A stretch of 64,000 bases of DNA, taken from assembly GCF_001677275.1 (NCBI RefSeq), contig NZ_CP016177.1, positions 372,001 through 436,000 of the forward strand, written 5' to 3'. Of this stretch, positions 8,968-17,526 are shown piece after piece. The translations under genes were made by a program, and so were the position numbers. A model generated the notes under the pieces. It was not told the origin of the DNA and did not search any database. It saw only the letters and a program-made list of their open reading frames with translations. The first letter of the stretch is position 1, and each line of letters opens with the position of its first letter. The stretch is from Vibrio breoganii (GTDB lineage Bacteria > Pseudomonadota > Gammaproteobacteria > Enterobacterales > Vibrionaceae).

Positions 8968-9791
8968 TGTCACAAGTATTGAAGGCTCTTGAGCAATCTC
9001 AAAAGCAATTTGAACAGACTTCTACATTGACGAATATGCCTAACGTTACGCTGAGAACCCAATCGGGTCTCGGCAAAGCACGATTGGTGGTTGCGATAGT
9101 CGCTGGGCTAGGTTTAGGTGTCACAGGGCATGCTATGTTAGCAGATTCTTCACTGACTCAAGGGTTGGCAGAGAGTCTGACACTATCTCTTAGTCGCTTC
9201 ATTGGTGATGATCGCTCTTTGGACAGCGAGGTAACCCGAGTTATCGAGCCTAGTTTGGATGTGACCTTTCTTCCGGCAACAGCGCCAATTGCGCTTATGC
9301 CTTTGCCTAGAGTTGTGCTACAAACTCAGGTAGTAGCATCTTCATCTCGCCCTGCGCCTCAGCCAGTAATGACAGTAGATAATACGCCCCTACCAGAGCC
9401 TGTGAGGACAGAAGGGGAGTGGAGCTTACCTGAGTTAGACCTTTCCGGGTTATCTCCAGAGCTTGCCAGCAGCGTCGCCAGTGTGCTTGATAATCCATCC
9501 AACTATCAAGTGGATGAAATTAATGAAGATGAGCTGAGCAATGTTCGAGTGACAGAGCTAGACAAAGACAGTGAGCGCTTTAGAGGACGCTTACCTGCGC
9601 TGAACCTACAAACTCACATGTACGCCAGTAATCCAAAGCATCGCTGGGTGAAAGTGAATGGTAGTGAAGTTCAAGAAGGGGATTCCATTGATGGCGATAT
9701 CAAGATAGTAGAGATAGCCCCACGTTATATCGTGGTTGAGTTCTCTGGGGAGAAAATAGAGATCCCCGCCCTTTACGATTGGCAAGGATAA
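8967..9791 (+). CDS. gspB: Type II secretion protein GspB
   Basis: GspB is the bitopic inner-membrane partner of GspA. The 274-residue protein has a short cytoplasmic N-terminus (MSQVLKALEQSQKQFEQ), one membrane span around residues 39-58, a low-complexity proline/serine/valine linker, and a C-terminal periplasmic domain with LNLQTHMYASNPKHRWVKVNG and the ending RYIVVEFSGEKIEIPALYDWQG, typical of the GspB/PulB C-domain. Its ATG overlaps the gspA TAA by one base, so the two are coupled. A bidirectional terminator follows. Confidence 0.9.
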   Translation: MSQVLKALEQSQKQFEQTSTLTNMPNVTLRTQSGLGKARLVVAIVAGLGLGVTGHAMLADSSLTQGLAESLTLSLSRFIGDDRSLDSEVTRVIEPSLDVTFLPATAPIALMPLPRVVLQTQVVASSSRPAPQPVMTVDNTPLPEPVRTEGEWSLPELDLSGLSPELASSVASVLDNPSNYQVDEINEDELSNVRVTELDKDSERFRGRLPALNLQTHMYASNPKHRWVKVNGSEVQEGDSIDGDIKIVEIAPRYIVVEFSGEKIEIPALYDWQG

Positions 9792-9800
9792 GCCAACAAT

Positions 9801-9829
9801 AAAAAAAGCTGCCAATGGCAGCTTTTTTT
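9801..9829. terminator. Bidirectional terminator after gspB
   Basis: AGCTGCCA and TGGCAGCT form a perfect stem flanked by seven A and seven T, so it should work on both strands. On the minus strand it could stop the SH3-protein transcript after the long hairpin repeat. Confidence 0.88.
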
Positions 9830-9843
9830 GTGTGATTGGGTTT

Positions 9844-10005
9844 ATACCAATCAGACTAAGTAAGTGTTCAGAAATAGCGAAGGAAAAATACTCGAGAACA
9901 AGGCAGGATTTTTCGATAAGTAGTTATTCTACAATCAAAAATTCTAACGCAGGTATCGAGTGTTTTAACCAGCTAGGGTGATCAGTTATTTAGTACGATT
10001 GGTAT
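9844..10005. repeat. Hairpin-forming dispersed repeat (MITE-like, Vibrio type)
   Basis: The 162-bp element has terminal inverted repeats starting ATACCAATC (9844-9852) and ending GATTGGTAT (9997-10005); the match extends imperfectly through ACTAA-TAA. Inner arms also pair symmetrically: AATACTCGA (9887-9895) with TCGAGTGTT (9956-9964), GGATTTTT (9906-9913) with AAAAATTC (9937-9944), and GTAG with CTAC around a 5-nt apex near 9926. The whole unit is one long imperfect palindrome. No coding potential and no clear target duplication are seen. I recall similar intergenic sequences in Vibrio and relatives but cannot search here. Confidence 0.8.
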
Positions 10006-10616
10006 TATGCCCAGCCGTTAGGAGACTTCTTACGACGAGGAATAACGTGTGGAAGCAATAGACCAAACAGTAGACCTAGGCCGGCTACACCGCCACCGTA
10101 CATGAAGTATTTCAACAGAAGGTCTTCTTTTTGAGTGTCTAAGCGAGCGCGAAGTTCGCGAACTTCAGTTTGCGCAGAAAGCAGCTGATCACTCACCTTT
10201 TTGTAATTCACTTCCATTTCAGAAATCTGCGAGTTACGCGTTTCTAGAGAGCGCACTAAGCCTTCTTGCTCTTGCTCTGCTTGCTCATTAAAGCCTGCCA
10301 GCTCAGCTTTCACTTGTGCAAGCTCTTTCTCTAGACGAGGCATACGTGTTGCCATGCCTTCTGTGTTGGTTACGTACTTTGATTCTACCCAGCCTTTACG
10401 ACCACGCTGATCAACGACTTCAGTGTAACCACTGTTCTTATTAGTTTGAACTAGAGTGACTGCTGCACCCGCATCTACGCTACCAATGATTCGGTACTGT
10501 GCATTCGGGCCCGAGTGCATGTAGGTAAATAGGTTGTCAGAGATATAGCGAGTCTGAGCCCACGCCGCTGGTGCTGTCATCACAGCAGCAAGAGCGATTA
10601 AAAAAAGTTTTTTCAC
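10005..10616 (-). CDS. SH3-domain, coiled-coil membrane protein (TIGR04211/YgiM type)
   Basis: A 203-residue protein with a signal peptide ending near AWA-Q (residues 18-21), a bacterial SH3 domain (about 23-90: YISDNLFTYMHSGPNAQYRIIGSVDAG ... GRKGWVESKYV split by me into motifs), a coiled coil (about 95-165) rich in Glu, Gln and Leu, and one C-terminal membrane span (about 172-190) before a basic tail. This is the layout of E. coli YgiM, which is of unknown exact function; SH3b domains often bind cell-wall peptides. The TAA stop shares its last base with the end of the hairpin repeat. Confidence 0.85.
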   Translation of the reverse strand: MKKLFLIALAAVMTAPAAWAQTRYISDNLFTYMHSGPNAQYRIIGSVDAGAAVTLVQTNKNSGYTEVVDQRGRKGWVESKYVTNTEGMATRMPRLEKELAQVKAELAGFNEQAEQEQEGLVRSLETRNSQISEMEVNYKKVSDQLLSAQTEVRELRARLDTQKEDLLLKYFMYGGGVAGLGLLFGLLLPHVIPRRKKSPNGWA

Positions 10617-10704
10617 TGTGCGTCCTTCAGAAAATCAAATTCAGGTGAGGAATGGCATTCCGTCAATGCCTAAATAGTAAGTAGATTCGAGGTTGCCTGC
10701 AACT

Positions 10705-10730
10705 AAAAGAGGGGGCAATGCCCCCTCTCT
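10705..10730 (-). terminator. Terminator of pit operon
   Basis: A near-perfect 10-bp stem of AGAGGGGGCA with TGCCCCCTCT (10708-10728) is followed on the minus strand by TTTTAG. It lies 43 bp behind the pit stop. Confidence 0.85.
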
Positions 10731-10772
10731 AACGTAAGTTTGTCAAAATATGACAGACACTTGATATTTTTC

Positions 10773-12038
10773 CTAGACGAAAATCATCAACATGATTTCG
10801 TAGAAGACGATAGCAAGCAATGCACCGGCTGGAAGCGTCACTACCCAAGACACTACGATGTTGCGAACAACGCCAAGGTTAAGGGCTGCGATACCACGAG
10901 CAAAGCCAACACCTAGTACCGCACCCACTAAGGTTTGTGTGGTTGAAATAGGTAAGCCGGTACCTGAAGCCAGTACTACAGTACTTGCAGTTGCAAGCTG
11001 AGCTGCAAAGCCGCGGCTAGGGGTAAGTTCAGTGATACCTGTACCTACCGTTGACATTACCTTGTGACCCATAGTCGCAAGACCTACCACGATACCAACG
11101 CCACCCAGTGGTAGAATCCACCAAGCGATTGTCGTCTTCTCTGCAATTTCGCCCATGTTTTCAATGGTAGAAACGATAGCCGATAGTGGACCAATCGCAT
11201 TTGCAACGTCGTTTGAACCGTGAGCAAATGCCATCGCACAAGCGGTGATTACCATTAGTGTGCTAAATACCTTCTCTACACCCGTAAAGCTGTGTTCATG
11301 ATTTTCATCATCAAGCTGGAAGCGTTTTTGAATGTATAGATAACCGATGAACATAACCAACAAGGATACCGCAACTGACCAGAACCAAGCTTCACCATTT
11401 GATAGGTGTAAGCCCACGTGTTTTAGGCCTTTCTTGATCGTAACTAGTGCAATAACGATCGTGGTTAGGAACATGTATACAGGCACATATTTCTTCGCGT
11501 TTTGCAGAGGTTTATCGGTGTTAAATATGAATTTCTGCGCACTGATAAAAATAAAGTAGGCAAATAAACCTGAGATAAATGGTGTAATAACCCAGCTACC
11601 CACAATACCTTGTACTGATCCCCAATCTACCGCTTCAGAGCCCACTGAAACCATAGCAAAACCAATAATGGCACCAATGATGGAGTGAGTAGTTGATACA
11701 GGCCAGCCCATGTAAGAGGCAAGTAATAGCCAAGTACCTGCTGCCAGCAACGCTGACATCATACCAAATACCAGTAAATCAGGACTATTGACGAATAGAG
11801 TGGTATCAATAACACCTTTTCGAATAGTGTCAGTTACTTCACCACCGGCAAGATAGGCACCGGCGAACTCGAAAATCATTGCGATGATGATGGCTTGTTT
11901 TACGGTTAACGCCTTAGAACCTACCGAGGTACCCATTGCGTTAGCGACATCGTTGGCACCGATACCGATAGCCATCATAAAACCGAATACGGCAGCAGCA
12001 ATCAAAAGTATTGTGCCGTAGTTAGCTAGAATATCCAT
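10773..12038 (-). CDS. pit: Low-affinity inorganic phosphate transporter Pit
   Basis: Pit carries metal-phosphate complexes into the cell with protons. The 421-residue protein has about ten membrane segments and the duplicated PHO4-family signature, GIGANDVANAMGTSVGS near residue 26 and AHGSNDVANAIGPLSAI near 275, in inverted halves around a cytoplasmic loop (KRFQLDDENHEHSF). It is 44 bp behind the DUF47 gene on the same strand, and a strong terminator follows. DUF47-pit pairs recur across proteobacteria, which supports joint regulation by phosphate. Confidence 0.95.
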   Translation of the reverse strand: MDILANYGTILLIAAAVFGFMMAIGIGANDVANAMGTSVGSKALTVKQAIIIAMIFEFAGAYLAGGEVTDTIRKGVIDTTLFVNSPDLLVFGMMSALLAAGTWLLLASYMGWPVSTTHSIIGAIIGFAMVSVGSEAVDWGSVQGIVGSWVITPFISGLFAYFIFISAQKFIFNTDKPLQNAKKYVPVYMFLTTIVIALVTIKKGLKHVGLHLSNGEAWFWSVAVSLLVMFIGYLYIQKRFQLDDENHEHSFTGVEKVFSTLMVITACAMAFAHGSNDVANAIGPLSAIVSTIENMGEIAEKTTIAWWILPLGGVGIVVGLATMGHKVMSTVGTGITELTPSRGFAAQLATASTVVLASGTGLPISTTQTLVGAVLGVGFARGIAALNLGVVRNIVVSWVVTLPAGALLAIVFYEIMLMIFV

Positions 12039-12082
12039 TAAATATCCTTTGATATTAATTAGTTAAATGGGGTGGAGAATGA

Positions 12083-12763
12083 TTAGCTACGCGCAATCAT
12101 CAATTCTAGACGAGCACAAACACGCTGTGCTTGGTCCGCTATTCCACCAACCCACTCGAGGATTTTGTACAAGAACATCACATCAATTGGATTGTATTGA
12201 TCTTCAATATCTCTGAGGCTTCGGCGCAAATCTATTTGCATTTGGTCGGTATCGTCTTCAATACGATCGAGTTCATCGATCATAGACTCTACCAAATCCA
12301 CTTCACGTCCCTTGAAGCCTGTCTCTAGCAATTCATCTAACTCGTTAATTACCTTGTGCATTTGCCCTACAGCATCCAAGCAACGTTTTACGTACACTAA
12401 GAATTCTTCGTGCAAAGCTTCAGGTATAAGTAGATTTCGGCCTAGAACACGGCCACAGATGTCTTTAGCAATGTTGGCTACTTTGTCTTGTTGGGTTAAC
12501 AACTCCAACAGGTCACCCCTATCAAATGCCATGAATAGGCCAGTAGGTAGGTGCAAACGAATCTGACGCTTGAGGGTGTCAGCTTCTTTTTCTAATGTAG
12601 ATATTTGTTGACGGTAATCGGCCGCCTTTTCCCAATTATTGGCATTAGAGGCAGCAAAGAATTCAGGCAAAAGTGAAGCACACTCGTAAACCTTCGCTCC
12701 GTGTTGTTGCAACGGTTTTATTGGCGATTTTGCGAATAAACCCATGATGGTATTGACTGGCAT
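12083..12763 (-). CDS. DUF47/PhoU-like phosphate transport accessory protein
   Basis: A 226-residue all-helical protein of the TIGR00153/DUF47 family, distantly related to PhoU. It has MGLFAKSPIKPLQQH, the core motif EKEADTLKRQIRLHLPTG, and repeated acidic helices (DELDRIEDDTDQMQ) that may bind metal-phosphate. It is co-directional with pit and probably modulates it; the S. meliloti orfA-pit pair is the best-known example. Two in-frame ATG codons (12763, 12745) are possible starts and neither has a strong ribosome binding site. A Pho-box-like repeat lies just upstream. Confidence 0.9.
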   Translation of the reverse strand: MPVNTIMGLFAKSPIKPLQQHGAKVYECASLLPEFFAASNANNWEKAADYRQQISTLEKEADTLKRQIRLHLPTGLFMAFDRGDLLELLTQQDKVANIAKDICGRVLGRNLLIPEALHEEFLVYVKRCLDAVGQMHKVINELDELLETGFKGREVDLVESMIDELDRIEDDTDQMQIDLRRSLRDIEDQYNPIDVMFLYKILEWVGGIADQAQRVCARLELMIARS

Positions 12764-12770
12764 ATTTGTA

Positions 12771-12788
12771 TTGTCATGTGATTGTCAT
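12771..12788 (+). promoter_or_regulatory. Candidate Pho box between DUF47-pit and ygiF
   Basis: TTGTCAT-GTGA-TTGTCAT is two identical 7-mers separated by four bases, each 6 of 7 to the CTGTCAT half of the PhoB box and with the right 11-bp period. It starts 8 bp before the DUF47 start codon and a TATAAT lies 13 bp downstream on the plus strand (12802-12807). Confidence 0.5.
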
Positions 12789-12841
12789 GCTGGGGTGTAA
12801 CTATAATAGGTTTTTTTCGTATTAAAAGGGTTTCCGTGACT

Positions 12842-12867
12842 TAAAAGTGCACAAATGTGCTTTTTTT
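12842..12867 (+). terminator. Short hairpin with T-run before ygiF
   Basis: GCACA and TGTGC pair around a 2-nt loop and are followed by seven T. If the TATAAT at 12802 is a promoter, this would end or attenuate a transcript of about 55 nt. The stem is short, so support is weak. Confidence 0.3.
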
Positions 12868-12950
12868 CGTGATTTAGATCAGGGGAATGTCACTTGCTGA
12901 TAAACTCTTTTCGACTTAATCTGCAATAGACAGTCGATTATGAGTGAATT

Positions 12951-14468
12951 ATGGAAACTGAAATAGAGCTGAAATTTTTTGTTTCACCACAATTCTCAGA
13001 AGTTCTGAGAGAGAAAATTCCGCACAACAAAATTCTTCAACATAGTAGCCGAGAACTCGGCAATATCTATTTTGATACTCCAGATAACTGGTTGCGTGAA
13101 CACGACATAGGAATGCGCATTCGCCGCTTTGATGATGTCTATGTGCAAACGGTGAAAACCTCAGGCCGAGTCGTGGCCGGTTTGCATCAGCGCCCCGAGT
13201 ATAACGCAGAGCACACCAGTGATGATCCTGACGTATCCTTACACCCAGAAGAGATCTGGCCTGAAGGCCGCAGTGTGCAAGAGCTTGGCGAACAGCTACA
13301 GCCTTTATTTGCGACCAATTTTACCCGTGAGCTATGGCTGGTGGGTATGGCTGATGGTAGCCAGGTAGAGGTTGCATTTGACCAAGGTGTCGTTGTAGCT
13401 GGCGAAAAGCGATCTCCTATCTGTGAGGTAGAGCTTGAGCTTAAGTCAGGTCAAACCGATGCTTTGTTTACTTTAGCAAGACAGCTGTGTGAAGACGGCG
13501 GTATGCGTCTTGGTAACCTCAGCAAGGCCGCTCGCGGCTATCGTCTCGCTCAAGGGTTTACCGGTAGTGAAACTAAGGCTCTGGGCTTGGTAGCGGTGAC
13601 TCAACAAGACAATGTAGAAAGTTGCTTCATTAAATCGTTGGAATACGCGCTGGCACATTGGCTCTATCATGAACAAGCTTATGTAGAATCGCCTTCTATG
13701 GATTGTCTGCATGAGATTTGTTATTCATTGAGCTTTGTGAGACAAACCCTTGCTGTGTTTGGTGGCATCGTTCCGAGGCGCGCCAGTGCCATTTTGAGGC
13801 AAGAACTCAAGTGGCTAGAGCAAGAGCTGGATTGGATAAAGTCGGCAGATTATCTGGATGACCTAACAGAAGACAGAGGCCATGCCCTGCGTAAACTGGA
13901 TGCTCAAAAGGCACTGGTTAAGCAACTAAAAGTTATGCGCAATGACTTGCCGTCTGAGGACGAGGTTTTACAGCTACTCGAGTCGGCTCGTTATACGGGC
14001 ATTATTCTCGACTTAAGCCGATGGGTATTAACCAAGGGCTGGCAGCCGTTCTTGGATGAGAAGGCGAGCAATGCGATGTCTGGCAATCTAGTGAGCTTTT
14101 CTCAAAACCAACTGGATCGCACCTGGGCTGAATTAGTCAGTGCTTTCCCAGTTGAGCAAACTCTTACACCAGAAGACTATATCGATGAGCACTACCATCT
14201 CAATAGAAGCCTGTTTTCGGGGATCTGCTTTGCAGCGCTCTACGATCAGGAAATGCGTCAAGCCTTTCGCTTACCATGGGCGGACCTATCACAAGGGATA
14301 GATGAACTTCTTACTCTAGCGCCAGTGCGTGAGTTGGTAGGTCAACTTGAGGGTGAAGAGCAAGAGCAGTTGCAGCGTTGGTTAGAGCGTCAGCAAGCTT
14401 CTATATTGCATGCCATGGAGCAAACCAGAGCCATGTGTATGGAAGTTCAGCCTTACTGGAAGTCATAG
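12951..14468 (+). CDS. ygiF: CYTH-CHAD protein, inorganic triphosphatase
   Basis: E. coli YgiF hydrolyses inorganic triphosphate. The 505-residue protein has the N-terminal CYTH domain with the metal-binding METEIELKFFV (ExExK), the RIR motif GMRIRRFDD, and EVELELKSG, then a C-terminal helical CHAD domain (from about residue 215) with histidine and arginine-rich helices that in other proteins bind polyphosphate. It precedes glnE, as in E. coli, but is separated from it by a strong terminator. It shares a divergent promoter region with the phosphate transport pair, a fitting neighbour. Confidence 0.93.
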   Translation: METEIELKFFVSPQFSEVLREKIPHNKILQHSSRELGNIYFDTPDNWLREHDIGMRIRRFDDVYVQTVKTSGRVVAGLHQRPEYNAEHTSDDPDVSLHPEEIWPEGRSVQELGEQLQPLFATNFTRELWLVGMADGSQVEVAFDQGVVVAGEKRSPICEVELELKSGQTDALFTLARQLCEDGGMRLGNLSKAARGYRLAQGFTGSETKALGLVAVTQQDNVESCFIKSLEYALAHWLYHEQAYVESPSMDCLHEICYSLSFVRQTLAVFGGIVPRRASAILRQELKWLEQELDWIKSADYLDDLTEDRGHALRKLDAQKALVKQLKVMRNDLPSEDEVLQLLESARYTGIILDLSRWVLTKGWQPFLDEKASNAMSGNLVSFSQNQLDRTWAELVSAFPVEQTLTPEDYIDEHYHLNRSLFSGICFAALYDQEMRQAFRLPWADLSQGIDELLTLAPVRELVGQLEGEEQEQLQRWLERQQASILHAMEQTRAMCMEVQPYWKS

Positions 14469-14510
14469 ATTCCACAGTTTCCTATGTATTGAAACACATT
14501 TCAGTGTCAC

Positions 14511-14540
14511 AGCGCTTGCCCTAGGGTAAGCGCTTTTTTA
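14511..14540 (+). terminator. Terminator between ygiF and glnE
   Basis: AGCGCTTGCCC and GGGTAAGCGCT form a long stem with one G-T position and a 2-nt loop, ending in seven T. It implies that glnE is transcribed from its own promoter or from read-through. Confidence 0.85.
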
Positions 14541-14581
14541 TGCTCTAGTTAATATTGCTTGGACGCAACAATGGAGCCCTC

Positions 14582-17446
14582 ATGCATTCCCATCTAGAAC
14601 CAGTCGAAATAAATAGATATCAACAGCTTAGCGAGAAGTATCCTTCTGTTATGGAACAGTGGTCATCGCAAAGGCTAGAAGAATTGCAAAGGGTGGTCGA
14701 GTTTAGCTCGTTTATCTATGAACGACTGCTGTGTGATGAGTCCTTACTAAAGCTACTTCCTGATATGCTCGATAGTGATGAGCGATGCGATCACTATCGA
14801 GATGACCTTCAACAACGCTTGGCCGAATGCCATGATGAAAATTCGGTGATGAAGGTGCTTAGGTTCTTTCGTAATCATGAGCTTATCACTATTGCTTGGC
14901 GCGATATTGTGGCAAGTTGGTCGGTTGAGCAAAGTCTTTCCCATGTCTCTATGTTGGCAGAAGCGATGATCTTCGAGAGTTACGCTTGGCATTATGCAGA
15001 CTGCGCTCGCCTATGGGGCACGCCCAAAAATGCACAAGGCATTGAGCAACCTATGCTGATCATCGGTATGGGTAAACTCGGTGGAGGAGAGCTGAATTTC
15101 TCTTCCGATATCGATCTTATCTTTACCTATCCCGAAAATGGAGAAACTGAAGGAGCTAGGCGCTCAATTGCCAACGCACAATTCTTTACTCGCCTCGGGC
15201 AACGCCTGATCAAGTCTTTGGATCAAATCACTATTGATGGTTTTTGTTATCGCGTAGATATGCGACTGCGCCCCTTTGGTGAGAGTGGTCCACTAGTGAT
15301 GAGCTTTGCCGCTTTGGAAGACTACTACCAAGAGCAAGGGCGTGATTGGGAACGCTACGCTATGGTCAAAGCTAGGGTCATGGGCCGTGAGATGTATCCT
15401 CAGTATCAGGAACTAAGACAGATGTTGCGTCCATTTGTGTTTCGCCGATATATCGACTTTAGCGCTATCCAATCACTACGCCGCATGAAGGCGATGATTC
15501 GCAGTGAAGTACGCAGACGTGGCCTCACCAACAATATCAAGCTAGGGCCTGGTGGGATTCGTGAAATTGAGTTTATTGCTCAGGTCTTCCAGTTAATTCG
15601 TGGAGGACGAGAGCCAAGCCTGCGCGGTAGAGGCCTACTTGAAACCTTGGAAGCAATAAAGGTACAACACCTACTTGAGCCAAGTGATGTCGATGGCATG
15701 ACGTCGGCCTACAAGTTCTTGCGTCGCCTTGAGAACCTCATCCAAGCGATGGAAGATAAGCAAACGCAAACCCTTCCTGATGATGAAGAGAGCCAGAAAC
15801 AATTAGCGGTTGTGATGGGGTTTAGTAGTTATCTTGAAATGCAGACCGAATTGAATGCGCACATGGCAAATGTGCACCAAGTATTCGAGTCGTTAATTGG
15901 CGATGAAGAAGAGCAGGGTCAGGAAGTTGACTCTGTTTACGCGGAAATGTGGAGCTTAGCGAAAGAGCCGGAGCAGGTAATCAACATCTTGCAAGAGCTG
16001 TCTATCGATGTAAAAGAAAAGCAGTTTTCTGAGCTTTCTACTAGCTTGTGCAACTTTAAAACTGACCTTGGTAAAAAGACCTTAGGCCCTAGAGGGCGAG
16101 AAGTCCTAGGGCATCTAATGCCTAAGTTATTGCACGCAGTATTGAATCATCCAGAGGGGGAGTTCGGTTTAGAGCGGGTATTGACTGTACTGTCTAAGAT
16201 CGTCACTCGAACTACCTATCTTGAGTTGCTTGATGAGCATTCAGCGGCCCTTGACCAGCTAGTAAGGCTTTGTACGGCAAGCCCAATGATCACAGAGTTA
16301 TTAGGCCGTTATCCTATATTGCTTGATGAACTGCTAGATCCCCAGCAGTTGTATAAACCCGTTGAGCTAAGTAGCTATAAATCAGAATTAAGAGATTATC
16401 TTGCCCGTATCCCTGAAGAGGATATGGAGCAACAAATGGAGGCGTTGCGCCAGTTTAAGCAAACTTGCATTTTGCGCATTGCTGCCGCAGATATTGCCGG
16501 TGTATTACCGGTTATGCAGGTGAGTGATCACTTAACCTATCTAGCCGAGGCGATTGTTGAACAAGTTGTCAATCAAGCGTGGCATCAGATGTCGGCAAAA
16601 TATGGCGAGCCCAATCACTTACAAAATCGTGATGGTCGTGGGTTTGCAGTACTTGGCTACGGAAAGGTCGGCGGATGGGAGCTAGGGTACAACTCTGATC
16701 TTGATATTGTGTTTGTCCACGACTGCCCACTGTCCGCTTATACCGATGGAGAAAAGTCTATTGATGGCAGACAGTTCTATCTTCGCCTTGCGCAGCGCAT
16801 AACCCATCTGTTCTCAACTCGAACCGCTTCAGGAATCCTCTATGAAGTGGATACGCGTTTAAGACCTTCAGGAGCATCGGGCTTGATGGTAAGCCCCATA
16901 GAGTCTTATGAAGAGTATCAACTTACAGAGGCGTGGACTTGGGAGCATCAAGCCATTGTTCGTGCTCGCCCTATTTATGGTGATGCGACCCTGGTCGATT
17001 CCTTTGCTAAAGTTAGAAATAAAGTACTTTGCTTAGCTCGTGAGCAGAGTCAGTTGCGAGACGAGGTGGTCAAAATGCGTGAGAAAATGCGCGATCACTT
17101 AGGTGGTAAAAAGAAAGATAGATTCATGCTTAAGCAAGACCCTGGTGGGATCACTGACATTGAATTTTTGGCTCAATATTGGGTGCTCAATTACTCCCAT
17201 CAGCACCCCAGTTTGGTGAAATGGTCTGATAATGTACGAATCCTTGAGAGCTTGGTTGATGTCGAGATACTTTCACTTGAGCAAGCTAAGTACTTAACTG
17301 ATGCTTATACGTCGATGCGCAATGAAACTCATCGACGCAATCTTCTGAATCTTGATGCTGATGTTGCTTTAGATAAGTTTGTTGAGCAGCGTCATTGGGT
17401 GATTGATATGTGGTGTGAATGGATGAAAGAAGCGCAACAAAGTTAA
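14582..17446 (+). CDS. glnE: Glutamine synthetase adenylyltransferase GlnE
   Basis: GlnE adds AMP to glutamine synthetase or removes it, under control of PII proteins, and so tunes nitrogen assimilation. About 954 residues contain the two homologous nucleotidyltransferase halves: MGKLGGGELNFSSDIDLIFTY in the N-terminal removal domain, with GPGGIREIEFIAQ, and GYGKVGGWELGYNSDLDIVFVH in the C-terminal adenylylation domain, with DPGGITDIEFLAQY. I choose the ATG at 14582, which follows GGAG at good spacing, over an upstream TTG nine codons earlier. hldE follows, as in E. coli. Confidence 0.96.
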   Translation: MHSHLEPVEINRYQQLSEKYPSVMEQWSSQRLEELQRVVEFSSFIYERLLCDESLLKLLPDMLDSDERCDHYRDDLQQRLAECHDENSVMKVLRFFRNHELITIAWRDIVASWSVEQSLSHVSMLAEAMIFESYAWHYADCARLWGTPKNAQGIEQPMLIIGMGKLGGGELNFSSDIDLIFTYPENGETEGARRSIANAQFFTRLGQRLIKSLDQITIDGFCYRVDMRLRPFGESGPLVMSFAALEDYYQEQGRDWERYAMVKARVMGREMYPQYQELRQMLRPFVFRRYIDFSAIQSLRRMKAMIRSEVRRRGLTNNIKLGPGGIREIEFIAQVFQLIRGGREPSLRGRGLLETLEAIKVQHLLEPSDVDGMTSAYKFLRRLENLIQAMEDKQTQTLPDDEESQKQLAVVMGFSSYLEMQTELNAHMANVHQVFESLIGDEEEQGQEVDSVYAEMWSLAKEPEQVINILQELSIDVKEKQFSELSTSLCNFKTDLGKKTLGPRGREVLGHLMPKLLHAVLNHPEGEFGLERVLTVLSKIVTRTTYLELLDEHSAALDQLVRLCTASPMITELLGRYPILLDELLDPQQLYKPVELSSYKSELRDYLARIPEEDMEQQMEALRQFKQTCILRIAAADIAGVLPVMQVSDHLTYLAEAIVEQVVNQAWHQMSAKYGEPNHLQNRDGRGFAVLGYGKVGGWELGYNSDLDIVFVHDCPLSAYTDGEKSIDGRQFYLRLAQRITHLFSTRTASGILYEVDTRLRPSGASGLMVSPIESYEEYQLTEAWTWEHQAIVRARPIYGDATLVDSFAKVRNKVLCLAREQSQLRDEVVKMREKMRDHLGGKKKDRFMLKQDPGGITDIEFLAQYWVLNYSHQHPSLVKWSDNVRILESLVDVEILSLEQAKYLTDAYTSMRNETHRRNLLNLDADVALDKFVEQRHWVIDMWCEWMKEAQQS

Positions 17447-17470
17447 ATCGCTCAAATGGTTAGCGCCACT

Positions 17471-17497
17471 TTGATATATCCCTAGCTATGCTAGAAT
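17471..17497 (+). promoter_or_regulatory. Candidate promoter for hldE
   Basis: TTGATA (17471-17476) and TAGAAT (17492-17497) lie upstream of hldE with a short 15-bp spacer. The spacing is suboptimal. Confidence 0.3.
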
Positions 17498-17526
17498 TGT
17501 AAACAAAAATTCTTAACGGAACCTAT

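Noticed and set aside
12866..12885. CRP/FNR-like site before ygiF (TGATTTAGATCA)
   Set aside because: Symmetric in the core but the outer bases depart from both CRP and FNR patterns, so it was not called as a feature.
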